From Perognathus longimembris pacificus (lineage: Eukaryota; Chordata; Mammalia; Rodentia; Heteromyidae), in assembly GCF_023159225.1 (NCBI RefSeq), contig NC_063171.1, positions 11,050,826 to 11,114,825 on the forward strand: DNA of 64,000 nt. The letters run 5' to 3'. The translations under genes were made by a program, and so were the position numbers. Within the stretch, counting starts at the first letter, position 1; each line of letters begins with the position of its first letter. This document shows, in pieces, positions 19,635-32,200 of the stretch. A model generated the notes under the pieces. The model was given only the letters and a program-made list of their open reading frames with translations. It made no database searches and had not been told where the DNA came from.

Positions 19635-22570
19635 ATCTTTTTTTAATTTTTAATTTTTTTCAATTTTTAAATTTTCAAACTGATGTACAGAGAGGTTACA
19701 GTTCCATACATTAGGCATTGGATACATTTCTTTTACTGTTTGTTACCTTCTTCCTCATTCCTCATCAGGGAAATTGGTCTATAGTTCTCTTTCCGTGGTG
19801 AGTCCCTGCCTGGTTTGTGGATGGGGGTTATACTGGCTTCATAGAATGTGATTGGTAGTAAACTTCCTCTTTCAATCTCATTGAAGAGTTTGAGAAATAT
19901 TGGTGTGAGTTCTGTTTTGAAGGCCTTGCAGAATTCTGCTGTGAATCTGTCTTCACCTGGGCTTTTCTTTGATGGGAGATCACTTACTGTTGTTTCTATT
20001 TCAAGCTGGATATTGGTCTGGTTAGAAGGTTTAAATCTTCATGGTTGACTTTGGGAATATCATTTTTTTCAAGGAAATCATCCATTTCTTCCAAGTTTGC
20101 AAATTTGTTTGCATAAAGGTTTGCAAAATAGGCCCTTATTTTGTTCTGAATTTTGGTTGTTTCTGTGGTGATGTTACCTGTTTCATCTCTGATCTTGTTT
20201 ATTTGAGTGTCTAGCCTTCATTTTTTGGTCAGGTTTGCTAGGGGTTTATCTATCTTGTAGATTTTTTCAAAGAATAAATTCTGCTTTGTTCATTCTTTTG
20301 ATGGCTTCTTTTCTCTAATTCATTTAATTCTGATTTAATTTTAATTATTTGCTTCCATGTATTGACTTGGGGTTTGGCTTTTCATTCTCTTTCAAGGAGA
20401 TTAAGGTGCTTCCTTAAATTATTGAGTTGTTGTTTCTCCAGTTTGTTGGTGTATGCCCTCAGAGATATAAATTTTCCTCTGAGCACTGCCTTTGCTGTGT
20501 CCCAAAGGAGCTGGTACTTTGTGTACTCATCTTGGTTGAATTTAATAAACATTTAAATTTTTGTTTTAATTTCTTCATTGGCCCACTGTTAGTTCAGCAG
20601 TGTGTTGTTTAACCTCCATGAATTGCAGGATTTTCTGTGGTGGCTGTTTGAGTTGAGCTCTAATTTTATTTCGTTGTGGCCTGAGAGAATGCAGGGAATG
20701 GTTTTGATACTTCTGAATTTGTACAGATTTTCTTTGTGCCCTAAGATGTGATCTATTTTGGAGAATGTTCCATGTACTGCTGAAAAGAATGTGTATTCTG
20801 GTGTTGCTGGATGGAATATTCTGTAGATGTTGGTTAAGTCTAGTTGGTCTATGCCATTGTTTAGTTCTGTGGTTTCTTTGTTCAGTTTTTGGCGTGTTGA
20901 TCTGTCCTAAGGTGATGGTGCAGTGTTAAAGTCACCAACTATGAATATGTTTATCAGTTTTTAGTGCTAATTAGGTTTATTAGTGTTTTTAGAGTGCAGT
21001 TGGGTGCTCTTGTATTTGGTGTGTAGATATTTCGGATGGTAATATCTTTCTGTAGGAGAGATCCCTTTATTAGTAAGTAGTAACTTTGTCTCTTCTTACC
21101 TTTTGTAAATTGAAGTCAATTTTATCTGATACTCTAGCCTGCTTATGGGTGCCATTTGCTTGGTAGATTTGTCCAGCCTTTTCTTTTTAGAAGATGTTTA
21201 CTTTTGCTGGATACATGTGTCTCTTGGAGGCAGCAGAAAGATTGATCTTGATTTTTGATCCAATTTATGAGCCTATGTCGTTTGATTGGAGAATTAAGTC
21301 CATTAATGTTGAGAGTTAGGATTGAGAGATTATCATTTGTTCCTTTCATTTTAGCTATCTTATTAAAAGCTGAGTCTTCCCAATTCTTGACGTAATATTC
21401 TGGTTTTCTATCTAGGGTTCATTTCTCTGTCTGTATTGTAATGTTGATTATTTTCCCTGCATTGTACATCTTTGAGGGTTTTCTGTAAAGCTGGTTTGGT
21501 GGAGATATATTGTTTCAGTTTTTCCTTACTGTGGAAGACTTTCATTTTACCTTCGTCTATGAATGAGAGTGTAGCTAGGTACAGTATTCTTGGTTGGTAG
21601 TTATTTTTATTTTTATTTAGGGTTTGGAATACTTCATTCCAGGCTCTCCTTGATTTCATGGTCTCTGCTGAGAAGTCTGGTGTAATTCTGATTGCTTTTC
21701 CCTTATATGTAATTGTTTTCTTCTCCCTAACAGCTTTAAGGATTTTTTTCTTGGACTCTATTGATCCTGCTTGATCACAATGTGTCAGTGGGATGTCCTA
21801 TTCTGGTCAGGTCGGTTTGGGGTTCTAAATGCATCTTGTATCTCTATAGGCCAATCCTTCTGGATATTTGGGACGTTCTAGGCTAATATTCTGTTAAATA
21901 GGTTGCCTATTCCATTAATTTCTTTTTCTAGGTTTTCCTCAATACCTATTAGCCTTAAATTGGTCTTCCTGGTTGTGTCTTGGAGCTCATGGAGTGATCT
22001 GTTTTGTTGACTGGATTGGTTTTGTATTGATTTCTTATCTTTCTCCATAGATTCTAGGGAATCTTCAGCTCCTGAGATTTGATCCTCTGCTTCAGGTAGT
22101 TGGGACTGTAGGCTAGCTACTTGATTTTGAATCTCTTTTCCTTCTAACTGGTCTTTCTGATGATTTCCATGTCCTTGGTATTATTATCTCATGTCCTGCA
22201 TGGACTTCTTTACTTGAATAACTTCATTAATTTGGTTTTGAGTGCTTTCTCTCAAATCTTTTAGCTGGGTAGCTATCTTTTCATTTGACTCTTGAAGTTC
22301 ATTTATCTTTCTATTTCTTGAGACCATGAAATTGTCTATTACTTTATGGAAGGATTGCTGTATTTATTCAAACTTTTCATTTATCATGTTTATCAGTAGA
22401 CTTTGTAGAGCATTTTGAGGGTTCTCTTCTATCTCTTTGATTGACTGCTCTGCTTCCTGCTTGTTTTGAGTGGGAGATGAGACTCCATTGTTTGCCATCT
22501 TTCTTGTGTTTCTTCTGCCCATTTGGATTGGGAATCCCAATCTACAAGTACCAGTGAGCACCATTTAAGA
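19635..22570 (-). mobile_element. Internally deleted LINE-1 of a second lineage (L1-C)
   Basis: From right to left in the L1 direction: ORF1 start region (MGRRNTRKMANNGVSSP, in 22364-22564), an ORF1 coiled-coil region, the ORF1 C-terminal domain (21408-21659: SRRAWNEVF...KPALQKTL), ORF2 endonuclease from about 21349 (LTLNINGLNSPIKRHRL, CCLQETH), then RT up to the NYRPISLM motif near 19770. There it joins directly to the 3' UTR (19640-19765: ACTGATGTACAGAGAGGTTA, CATACATTAGGCATTGGATA). About 2 kb of ORF2, including the FADD box and the Cys-rich tail, is deleted. ORF1 differs strongly from that of L1-A and L1-B. Confidence 0.85.
21408..21659 (-). pseudogene. L1-C ORF1 C-terminal domain fragment
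   Basis: An 83-codon open remnant: MKSRRAWNEVF, then ILYLATLSFIDEGKMKVF, then LKQYISTKPALQKTL. These correspond to the C-terminal RNA-binding domain of L1 ORF1p (compare ARSEWKNTIQVL and KLEFTFEGRTRSF in L1-B). It is flanked by frameshifted ORF1 sequence on the right and the ORF2 start region on the left. Confidence 0.8.
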
Positions 22571-23652
22571 CTCTAAGCAGACCTTACCAAGCACTGTTGT
22601 ATAAATCTTAGAAGTTCACAATTATATACAGATACCTTGGATACCTGCATATAAAATTATATTTGGTGTTCCTAAATAATACAACTTAGATATAACAACC
22701 AATCCTGAGCCCTGTATTCAGTAGTTACTTATTTACTGTTACAACCCTATGCACAATTTTTGTTCTTATATTAAGTTCTTTTTGACTGGCTTTTTCTATG
22801 AACCCATTTGAATCACTCAGATTAAGCAGGGTTACCCTCTATCCAATAACCAGAGGTAAATGGAATCTGGAGATCCTGGAAGTAAATCAGGAGAGTAGGT
22901 TAGAGGTAGAGAAGGGAACAGAGTAAAATGTATTGGGGTGGTGATGATTTTGGTTTAGTTTCAGTGGCATGGAAATGTGGAGAAGAGTAGAATCAGTAGA
23001 AAGAACACGTTAAAATGATAGACAACGATAAACTTATGCAAGGCATTCAGTTCAATCTGAACTAAACAAAAAATGAAGAAAAAATTGAACAGAAAACACT
23101 TGTACACAACAAAAATTAAAACCAAACCAGAGCCAAACATAAGCAACTCCAAGGTAATGGCTGATAATGTTGAGTATAATGAGGAAAATCTCAATTTTCT
23201 CTAGAAAGTCCAAGGTTAATTATGACTTCCCAGATTGTTATCTGTGTCATTTTTGTTTGGAATCCTAGGTTTAGAGGTATGGTCATCTCTGCAATTTCAA
23301 AAATCAACATTATATTCTCCTTCAATGTGCTGATGCTTTGTTTTTCCTAAAAAAACTCTTTAAAGTAAAATCTCTTCCCAATCCTCAAACACACACTCCA
23401 GTCAAACACACACTGTGAAAACAACTAATCACTCTTTGACATATGAGTAAAGATGAGATTTACCTCAAGGAAAATATCACTGGATTATGAATCTTAGTTA
23501 CTCCTCTTAGAAGAAAATATATGACATGTCTTTTAGCTGTCATTTTAGTTCAGATATTTTTCCCTTGGTATACTGTACATAATCTTGTTTTATTTTGTAG
23601 GTCCCTTAATATCTTTTAAAATGTAGACATTCATACCTTCTTTTCTATTAAT
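22571..23652. other. Intergenic, nothing assigned
   Basis: It may include residual 5' UTR of the L1-C element near 22571-22650, but I cannot support a boundary. No other element was recognised. Confidence 0.4.
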
Positions 23653-23664
23653 AGATGTTGCTTC

Positions 23665-23855
23665 GGGGCTGGGGATATAGCCTAGTGGCAAGAGTGCCTG
23701 CTCGGATACACGAGGCCCTAGGTTTGATTCCCCAGCACCACATATACAGAAAACGGCCAGAAGCGGCGCTGTGGCTCAAGTGGCAGAGTGCTAGCCTTGA
23801 GCGGGAAGAAGCCAGGGACAGTGCTCAGGCCCTGAGTCCAAGGCCCAGGACTGGC

Positions 23856-23888
<33 letters not shown>
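23665..23888 (+). mobile_element. IDL-Geo-type dimeric SINE
   Basis: The left monomer begins GGGGCTGGGGATATAGCC, with an A-box-like TAGCCTAGTGGCAAG and a B-box-like GGTTTGATTCCCC. The right monomer has GGCGCTGTGGCTCAAGTGGC and CCAAGGCCCAGGACTGGCC, followed by a pure A tail of about 30. A 12-bp target duplication AGATGTTGCTTC lies at 23653-23664 and 23889-23900. The pure tail and perfect duplication indicate a young insertion made by L1 machinery. An 83-codon frame across it is an artefact. Confidence 0.93.
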
Positions 23889-23891
<3 letters not shown>

Positions 23892-23900
23892 TGTTGCTTC

Positions 23901-24566
23901 ATATAGGTATCTGATTGTTTCTTCTCTCTCAAATAGAACGTACAAAAGTAGGTTATAGCAAACTGCTCATGTCATTCAAGATCCATTAATCCATCTTTCA
24001 GGGATTTGGAAAGAATTTCAGGTGGAAATCACTAGTATTTCTCATGTACTTGCTTAAGAATTTGTTTTTCATGGGAAAATGGATAATTTTCAATGTTGCA
24101 TTTATTTTAAATGATTTAAAATTTCCTGTTTAGCATCTAAACATTAAAACAAAAGTAACTTTATTATACTTTCTATTATCTCATAAATAGTCATGAGAAC
24201 TACTTTTTTTAAGTCACCATAGAGAAAAGGAGGAAAAAAAAAAAACAAGTTCTGTGCTTAGTGTCAGAAGCATCTAACTTCCTGTCTGATATGCTGCAGC
24301 CATACTGTAGCAGGCCACATATTGCTTATGGATTGTCTTTCCATGTCTGCAAAATACGAAAGTTAAAGGCTCATTTAGATTGTATATTATTTTATCACAT
24401 TTCTACAGTTCAGTTCATACACTTCATATTTACTGAATTCTGTTCCTGAGTCAGGCTCTGCCCCAGAGGTTATGGAAATCATATATGGAAGAATACAGTC
24501 TTGATTCCTGCAGAGCTCTGTGAGGTAAGCCAGTAAGTAGGTGAATCCCATTGAGTATATTCTGAG
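23901..24566. other. Intergenic, nothing assigned
   Basis: AT-rich unique-looking sequence without a recognisable element. Confidence 0.5.
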
Positions 24567-24581
24567 GCATAGTTTTAACTT

Positions 24582-24795
24582 TTTTTTTTTTTTTTTTTTT
24601 TTGGCCAGTCCTGGGCCTTGGACTCAGGGCCTGAGCACTGTCCCTGGCTTCCTTTTGCTCAAGGCTAGCACTCTGCCACTTGAGTCACAGCGCCACTTCT
24701 GGCCGTTTTCTGTATATGTGGTGCTGGGGAATTGAACCCAGGGCCCCATGTATACGAGGCAAGCTCTCTTGCCACTCGGCCATATCCCCAGCCCC
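24582..24795 (-). mobile_element. IDL-Geo-type dimeric SINE, antisense
   Basis: A T tail of about 20 at 24581-24602 is followed by GGCCAGTCCTGGGCCTTGGA, CTGCCACTTGAGTCACAGCG, GGGGAATTGAACCCAGGGCC and ends CATATCCCCAGCCCC. A 15-bp perfect target duplication GCATAGTTTTAACTT lies at 24567-24581 and 24796-24810. Confidence 0.93.
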
Positions 24796-24810
24796 GCATA
24801 GTTTTAACTT

Positions 24811-26624
24811 TGAGTATTATTCCAAACCCAATTCTTTTCATGTGCCTTTTTTCTATGCATGTACATTTCTAATTACATGACCATAACTCAGTCTATTAGC
24901 AAATCAACCTTATTCAAACTTTGCTTGAGTAAAGGGTGTCTTTCTTATTGGCCAAATTGTTTGCTGGAACCTAATGATTAAAATGTGAATTGATGGTTAA
25001 AAATGTTCCATTATTGCTATATATGTTTTAAATTATACCCAGCTATAGGTGGAAGAGTGATAAAATCTGGAAGAAGGTAACCACCTTGCACTAACATGTA
25101 CCTTCCATTTGTTGCCTTGTCTAAAATTCAACCTCAAAATATTTCTTACCTTGATTTTATTTATTAGTACCTATTTTCATCATATAGATTATATGCTACA
25201 CCTTTTCTATCCATTCAATGTTTGGTGTAAATTAACTTGACAGATTCCACTTTTTAACAAATGAGAACAAATTGCAGCTGGAATTGTTCCCACGCCTGTT
25301 CTCTAAGTAGGAGACATGGGTATGGATGCTGGCTGAAGATCTGGACTTAGGATCAGGATAAGAAGAGGGCTGTGGAGGATACAGCTGACAGAGAAGTTGA
25401 AAGAAGTTGAAGCAGAGTCATAGCTGAAACTGAAGAATCTAGTCAAGAGACCAGGAAATTCCAGAAATTTAGAATAAGAAGATTCAGAGTAATGGTTGAA
25501 TATAATATTTTGGAATATAAGAATATAAAATCATGGGGAAATATCATAGGGAGCTACAAAAAGAGACTATATCTAAAAAGAAATGCAGCATACAGGAAAT
25601 GCAATCACAGAAAGAAGAAATTTGGCTGGAAACCTATAAGAATGTCTTACAGATGAATTAGAATTATTTGATGAATTGTTTTACTGGCCTCTGAGCTCAT
25701 CTGAAAGGACATTCAGGGAAGACAGAGTCCAGCAAAGGCGTGTTTTAGCCATCAGCTAGTTTAATGCCCAAGTCTTATTAACTCCGCTGAGAAAGTGTGA
25801 GCAACAGAGATTGTCACCATTAAAAAAAAACTTATTTGCATGCTAGATCTCCATCTCCCATGCATGTCCCCAGAGGAGACAGGAAGGGGACATAGATTTT
25901 AAACATTAATATTGCACTGGACCTGGAAAAATGCAATTACCTCTATTTTATCCATAGACATCTGAGAAGCTGCTCAGTCACACTTCCCCCAGGGTTAGAA
26001 GCTTGCTTTCTTCTCCCTGACAGGCCCCTTTATGTGCTCTGAAAGCTCATGAGATGCAATTACTCCTACTTCTTTGTCTACCTTGACTTCTAAACAAAGC
26101 TTTTGGAGGCACAGATCTTTCAGTGTGCTCTGCTGAGTCCACTGGGCCTATCAGAGTCTGGACCTTAATTCATATTTATGGATTGAATTAATGAAGGGAT
26201 GAACATCCCCACTCATTTTACAGGTCAACCATTCAGATTTGATAAATAACCACCCATACCTCTCCAAACACAGGACTTGTTCTAAAGCTGTTTTGCCAAG
26301 ATTAGATATAAGTCCAAGCAAGACAAAGGAATTTACTTATGAAAATGTCTTGGGATCTAGGAAAATATACTTATTGATGATCCGAGGATTTTCTCTGTTG
26401 GAGGATAATTACTTTGGATTCTCTGCCCTTCCTAAGCTACTGCTTCTAGACACTCTGCTGTTTTTTTTTTTTTTTTTTTATCTTGGCAAGCAGATTTACC
26501 AGGGTAGTGAAGATAAGGAACCAGAGGTCAGAAGGCAGTTTTGTCTTTGAATTTAACTGTCCCAATAACAGTGCACAGACTTCAGATTCAATTCTACCTG
26601 GACATGTAAACTTGTTAAGAACTT
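24811..26624. other. Intergenic, nothing assigned
   Basis: No recognisable element over 1.8 kb. A T run lies at 26461-26479. Open frames are short and carry no domain. Confidence 0.45.
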
Positions 26625-26990
26625 TCAAAAGAGAAAAATTTTATTTGGCACACAGTACCAGACTTTGTGGTTCTAGACTTTGTGGTCCATTGGTGGGGGG
26701 AGAGCTGAGGCACAGGGGGTACTGCTTTAGGTTTCAGAGGAGGCAGCATGTTGTGACATGAGCCAGTCAGTGTATGGAAGAACAAATCTGCTCATATCAT
26801 TAAAAAAAGCAGAAGGAGCCAATGTTCATCTATTTTATGCTGAAACTTTAATGACTAAGGATGTGGTTCCACAATGGCCTCTTCATAATGATTCTATCAC
26901 CTTCCAATGTATCACCCTAGGGAACAAGACTTTAACAAATGGGCCTTTAGGTAGCATTCTACATGCAAATTATAGCAGGTGGTTAAGTTA
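26625..26990 (-). mobile_element. MaLR-type LTR fragment, antisense
   Basis: Plus-strand TTTTATTTGGCACACAGTAC and, at the far end, GACTTTAACAAATGGGCCTT and TAGCATTCTACATGCAAATTATAGCAGG resemble the reverse complement of MLT1/MST LTRs. It is strongly diverged and the boundaries are approximate. Confidence 0.45.
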
Positions 26991-27117
26991 AACTGAAGTA
27001 GTTAGGATACATTCTTCTCTGAGTGCTGTGTTTATGATAAGGGATAAGAACCATACATGAAGGCCTTTGGCCTTGCCAAAGAAATTACAAGCAGCATTCA
27101 AAATTCAATGTATCTGG

Positions 27118-27328
27118 GGCTGGGGATATGGCCTAGTGGCAAGAGCGCTTGCCTCGTATACTTGAAGCCCTGGGTTCAATTCCCCAGCACCACATATACA
27201 GAAAATGGCCAGAAGTGGCACTGTGACTCAAGTGGCAGAGTGCTAGCCTTGAGCAAAAAGAAGCCAGGGACAGTGCTCAGGCCCTGAGTCCAGGCCCAGG
27301 ACTGGCAAAAAAAAAAAAAAAAAAAAAA
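27118..27328 (+). mobile_element. IDL-Geo-type dimeric SINE
   Basis: The element runs from GGGGCTGGGGATATGGCC through GGGTTCAATTCCCCAGCACC and TGTGACTCAAGTGGCAGAGT to CCCAGGACTGGC and an A tail of about 25. The target duplication AAATTCAATGTATCTGG lies at about 27101-27117 and 27329-27345, sharing its last bases with the SINE start. Confidence 0.92.
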
Positions 27329-27489
27329 AAATTCAATGTATCTGGAGCTTTTTTTATTCCTGTAGCAACATAAACATGGATATCAGCTGACATCATCCTT
27401 CAAGTGGCCAATGGCCATTGGCATAAAAAGTTGTTCTGTTCTATACTCTGCAGCCTAATGTATGAGTACAGAGAAAAGCAAGTCAAGAA

Positions 27490-27650
27490 GACATATTAGA
27501 AAACAAATCAAGGTGTGAGATGTCAGTAGAACAAAACTGAACGACAGGACAAACAGCCTCCAGAACTACAAGAAAATAAATTTCTGTTGTGTTAGTTGCC
27601 TAAACTATAGTGTTTTGTTATGGCAAATCTAGCAAATAATACCGCTATTA
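27490..27650 (+). mobile_element. MaLR-type LTR 3' end, sense
   Basis: AGCCTCCAGAACTACAAGAA, then AATAAATTTCTGTTGTGTTA, then TATAGTGTTTTGTTATGGCA closely follow the conserved 3' end of MLT1/MST LTRs (polyadenylation signal AATAAA included). Confidence 0.75.
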
Positions 27651-29092
27651 ACCCTTTACTTGTAAAATTTTCCACTGAAGTTGTCTAAAAGCCATCTGGG
27701 AGAAGGTGACAGAAAAATGGAAAATATTATTGAGATGCAAGTTGGGGACTGTGATGAACAATGTTAGTGGTCCACACATCTTTTGGTTCCTTTCACTGTT
27801 TATGAGTATCCCTTATACTCTTGCTTCCATAACAGCACACAAATACAGAGAAATATGAATTTTCCTCTGCTACCCCCATACCTTGTTCACATATACAGTA
27901 GGCCCTTGGGACTACAGTACATTGAACTCGGGAACACAGTGGGCTCTCTTACCATGGAAGAGTACAGGGAGAGTCAAGCAAATGCTCCTGGCCCCTCCTC
28001 AACTTGAACTGATGTTCCTCAACATTGACTATGTCAACATTCCAAGGAAGGAAAAATGAAAGTTAACATTACCTTCTAAAATAACCTGCCTAAGAAAGTA
28101 GACCAGTTTCACCAGAGAAAATGGATCTATCAGTATATTCTGATTGCTGCTAAGAAAGAGGCTATAACTAGCCCAAAGTAGCCCCTTATCTGAGGAGAAA
28201 CCTGGAAAAAGTTGTTGTCCTTAAAATTAAAAAAAAAAGTCTGTTCAGTTCAGCGGTCTGTGGACTGTGTGAGCATTGATCTTAGTCCTCAGAAGTTATC
28301 TTCTATTTGCTCATTTCTTACTCCTCAAAATCTTTCCATTTCCTTATCTCCAAAATAAACCATTCTGGCTAGTTTCTATTTCGGAAGGAGGAGGAGGGAA
28401 GATGGCTTATCTTTACTATTTATTTGAAGATTTATATTCTGTATGTTCTGGAAAGACCCGAAACTCACTCACAGTTTTAATATGCAACACAAAGGCTCAA
28501 TGGAACATTTAAACATGGGAAAGAAAGGAGGAAATGATGTTGGTGCTGCTAGATGTGACAGTGAAATGATTTCTTGTACTTGGGCAATGAGCATGGTACT
28601 AATTTTTTTTTTTTATCCATAATGGCAGAGGTTGAACCATGCCTTGGTTGGCTGGCTTCAAGCACCCTAAACCTCATGCGATTTTTTTTTTTCAGAAATT
28701 AAGTTATCCTTGAAACAAAACAGAGTTTTTTGGAAACAGTGTTTTCTTCCTTCAAAGTCTCCTAGATGTTGAAAGATCAAAATCTTTCATCATTTCTGCC
28801 AAAAGAACTAATGAGTGAATGTTGGTGGCTGTAGGTAGCATCTCCTTATTGACCTGGGAGAGCAACTGGTCACTTGGAAATGAGAAAAGAAAACAGCCCT
28901 CCACTATGTGCCCCTAGGTCTTTGGGAGGTCATTGGGGGAAGAAATCATGTCCAGATAAAAGAGACCGAGAACTGTTTCCAGCTCACCAAAATCCATAAA
29001 AGAAGAGACAGGTGATAGATAGGCACACACAGAGACAGACACACAGACAGACAGACAGCCTTGCAGGGCTAAATATGAAACACCAAACATGT
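27651..29092. other. Intergenic, nothing assigned
   Basis: No element that I can support. T runs lie at 28602-28614 and 28682-28692. Confidence 0.45.
29030..29060. repeat. (ACAG)n-type microsatellite
   Basis: Imperfect repeats of ACAG/ACACAG (GACAGACACACAGACAGACAGACAG). Confidence 0.7.
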
Positions 29093-29280
29093 TGGGTGTG
29101 GTAGCATATGCCACAGCTATGTAGGGAATATAAATAGGATTGTAGTTCAAGCAGCTTGGGAACAAATGTACAAACATGTTAGCAAAATAGCTAAATCCCA
29201 AAGCATTAGATTTTTGGTTCAAGTGCTGAAACATCTGTCCAGAAGCAAAGGTTCCAGAGTTCAAGCCCCAGAAATGCCAA
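29093..29280 (+). mobile_element. Composite SINE, sense, degraded
   Basis: GTTGGGTGTGGTAGCATATG resembles the Alu/B1-like opening, followed by a region ending GTTCCAGAGTTCAAGCCCCA, which resembles the end of the right-hand part (compare 48372-48392). Confidence 0.5.
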
Positions 29281-32200
29281 CCACATGACTTGGCTTTCTG
29301 TATTCTAATCTGGCTAGCAAACTTTCCAAAAATTCGATATGCCTCTGTAACTCACCTTCACTTTTATTGATTTAGTATCTAAAGCAATGCCCATGATGAT
29401 TTCTACTTCTGTGGAGATACTTCCCTTACAGATATGGGATTATAACACTGCCTTCAACTCCCCAGATCAAACATATACAGGATGATCAACCTAACTTCTT
29501 TCTCTGAATTCTTCTCTCGTTATTTCCCACTTGTTCTAATCTTGAGCTACCTTCCTTCACAAACAAGATGACAAGGTATATTACCTGAACTTCTGCCCAT
29601 ACACCTTCCCATTCCTCCACTCATACATCTGCATCCCATCCCTAGGGTTGCTTAGTCATAACATGGACATGCTGCAGAGATTTTTTGCCCAGGGTTTTAT
29701 TCTTGACTCTATCACCTTAATACCACTCAGTATGATACAGATGGTGCAACTTTACAGAACAAAGTGTTGCAGTAGGCATAGTTGTCACTTCTATTCAGAA
29801 GGCACAACTTTTAATTACTTTTTAGTTCTCAATACTAGTTTTCAGAGTTCTCCAATTATATATTAACTGGTTATGTATAATGATAGGAGGACCACATGAT
29901 CACAGAGGTTCATAAATTGTACAGTGGCCAGCTACAGGCTGGAGAAGCAGGAAAAAACCCACTTTCTCAGTATCAGAAGCCAGAAATTCCACAAAGAGAA
30001 AGTCCAATGATGTAGCCCAAGTTTGAGGCTAAAGTCCTGGAAGCTACCCAGCGGGTCCTGGACCCTCTATATTTAAATGTTGAAGAACCTGGAGTATAAT
30101 AGACAGCATAAGAAATAGGACAGGACCACTATTCCTGCTTCCATTATGTTCTGAAGGTCAATACTAATTCTTCCATCCCTATAGGAGGTGATACTGCTTT
30201 GCTCCTCTTGGCCTTTACTTCTAGGGATGCATTTAGTGCAGGTGAAATAAATCTTCAACTGACCTTTGGGATGTACCAGAGACAGCATTACCCACCTGAA
30301 TAGTTTCTTCATGAGCAGAGATGGCCAGGATTGTGTCTCACCCCCAGCACTCACAAGTGGCTAATTGCACCTCAGAAGGGTAAGACAAGCTAGTCGTTAC
30401 CCTTTAACAAACCTTGAAGGCTCTGACAGCAGGAGGCTGATTGACAGCCACATGTGCACAGCTAGGACCCTAATTCTTGCTGCAAGAGGAATCTAGGCAA
30501 TGTTGTTGTTTGCTTGCATGAGTGCTATGTGCTGCATTACTCTGGAATCCAAGGATCTAATGTATTTCTACATCAAGATAGTGGAAGAGCCTCTCTTAGA
30601 TCTTATCCCAGCAACTGCTAAAATCTATTATAATTGCCAAAAGCAGTCACATCTCCCCATAGAATTCTCTTTGATAAACTACAAATCAGGAGCTGTCCTG
30701 AGCACTGTTCCTGAGTTCTTTCATTTGATGTTATAATCAAGGAAAGTGAGGCTTCCAAATGGGAGAAAGAAATTGGCCAAGGTTATATATGTATTGAAGA
30801 TAGAGTTGGGATATCCTTCTTCTTGCTATTTTGTACCATCATTTAAAATAATGGCATGTTAACACAAAGCCCCCACATAAGTAAATAAATGCATGGTAAG
30901 GGAGGAAATTAATTTACATTGCTTTGTATTTTCTTGCTGATGGGTAAGGAAATAACTAATCTTGCTTTATCTTTGTTATCAGTTAATTATTCATCATGTA
31001 TTTCAATGTTAAAGAATAGCCCTGAATTTTTCCTTATTATCAGTATTCAATTAGAAAGTATGTCCCAGTTTCTATTCTGCAATAAATGCTGGCATAGTGC
31101 CTTGTATGTGTAAGAGAATGATAAGACAGTCTCTAATTCTAAAAATACATTGAAGCAGGAGAAATAGGCTGTACACTCTTTTCTAAAGAAATTTCAAAAA
31201 TGGCATCTTTCTCTCAGCTTATTAGTTCCTGAGACTTCCTTATGAAGAGGGCTACCAAGGCATTTTCCTTCATTTCAGTATGAAGGGGAAATAAGTGGGT
31301 GGAAGGAAAAATCAAAATGCCAGTAAGAGCTTATCTTATTAAAAAACCAAGTGTCTTGAAGTGCAAGAGCTGAAATCAGGTCTTTATAGAGAGCTGTCAT
31401 CAGGAGATGAGTTTCTTTTCGGGGGAACAAGTAGGAAAATATTGGAAAAGTATTTTTAGGGATAACTTGTTTTTAATTTAGAGAGGAAAATGTGTGGCCA
31501 CATGGGTATTCATTATACTACTCATACTTTTCTATGTTTTTCAAACTTTTAAAGCAAAAAAGTTCGTAAAGAAATCTGAAAAGAAAGAAAATAAATACAA
31601 AAGTTTTAGTGTCCTATGAATAGATCTTCCTTCTTTTGAGAAAAACAATTTTAGAATCAATTTACAAAAATAACTGCTTTTCCACCTATTCTTCCTCTAC
31701 TTCTTCCCAATCTAAAAAAAAAAAAAAAAAAAAAAGAGTAAAGACAGTGTGCTCAACTGAAGAGTAAGGACAGCTTTGGTTGATCACCTTCTTACATAAG
31801 TGGTTCCTTCTTAGGGAAAACTCTGTAATGAATAAGATAACCATGGAGATTCTGTACATAGGGACTGAATGCTAATATGTGGAAAGCAAAGGTGCTATGG
31901 CTTGATGAAAAAAGAGTGGGCTTTGTTAATAGTGGTGTGACTAGTGGTTATCAAATTTCAGTAGGATACTTGTTTATCTGCATTATGAAGATACTAAGAG
32001 TTTCCTTATGAGCAAAAACACTAGTTTACACCTAGTGTCTAAATAAAGTAACAAACATTACCAAAACCATCATGCCTATCCTTTCTTATACTGAGAATCT
32101 GGCTTACCAGAGAAGAATCCTCTGTAGCAGAAGCTGAGGAATTTGGGCCATTTCCAAGTGCAGCACAGTCCCCCTGAACCTTTTCTCTAAATGAACCAGG

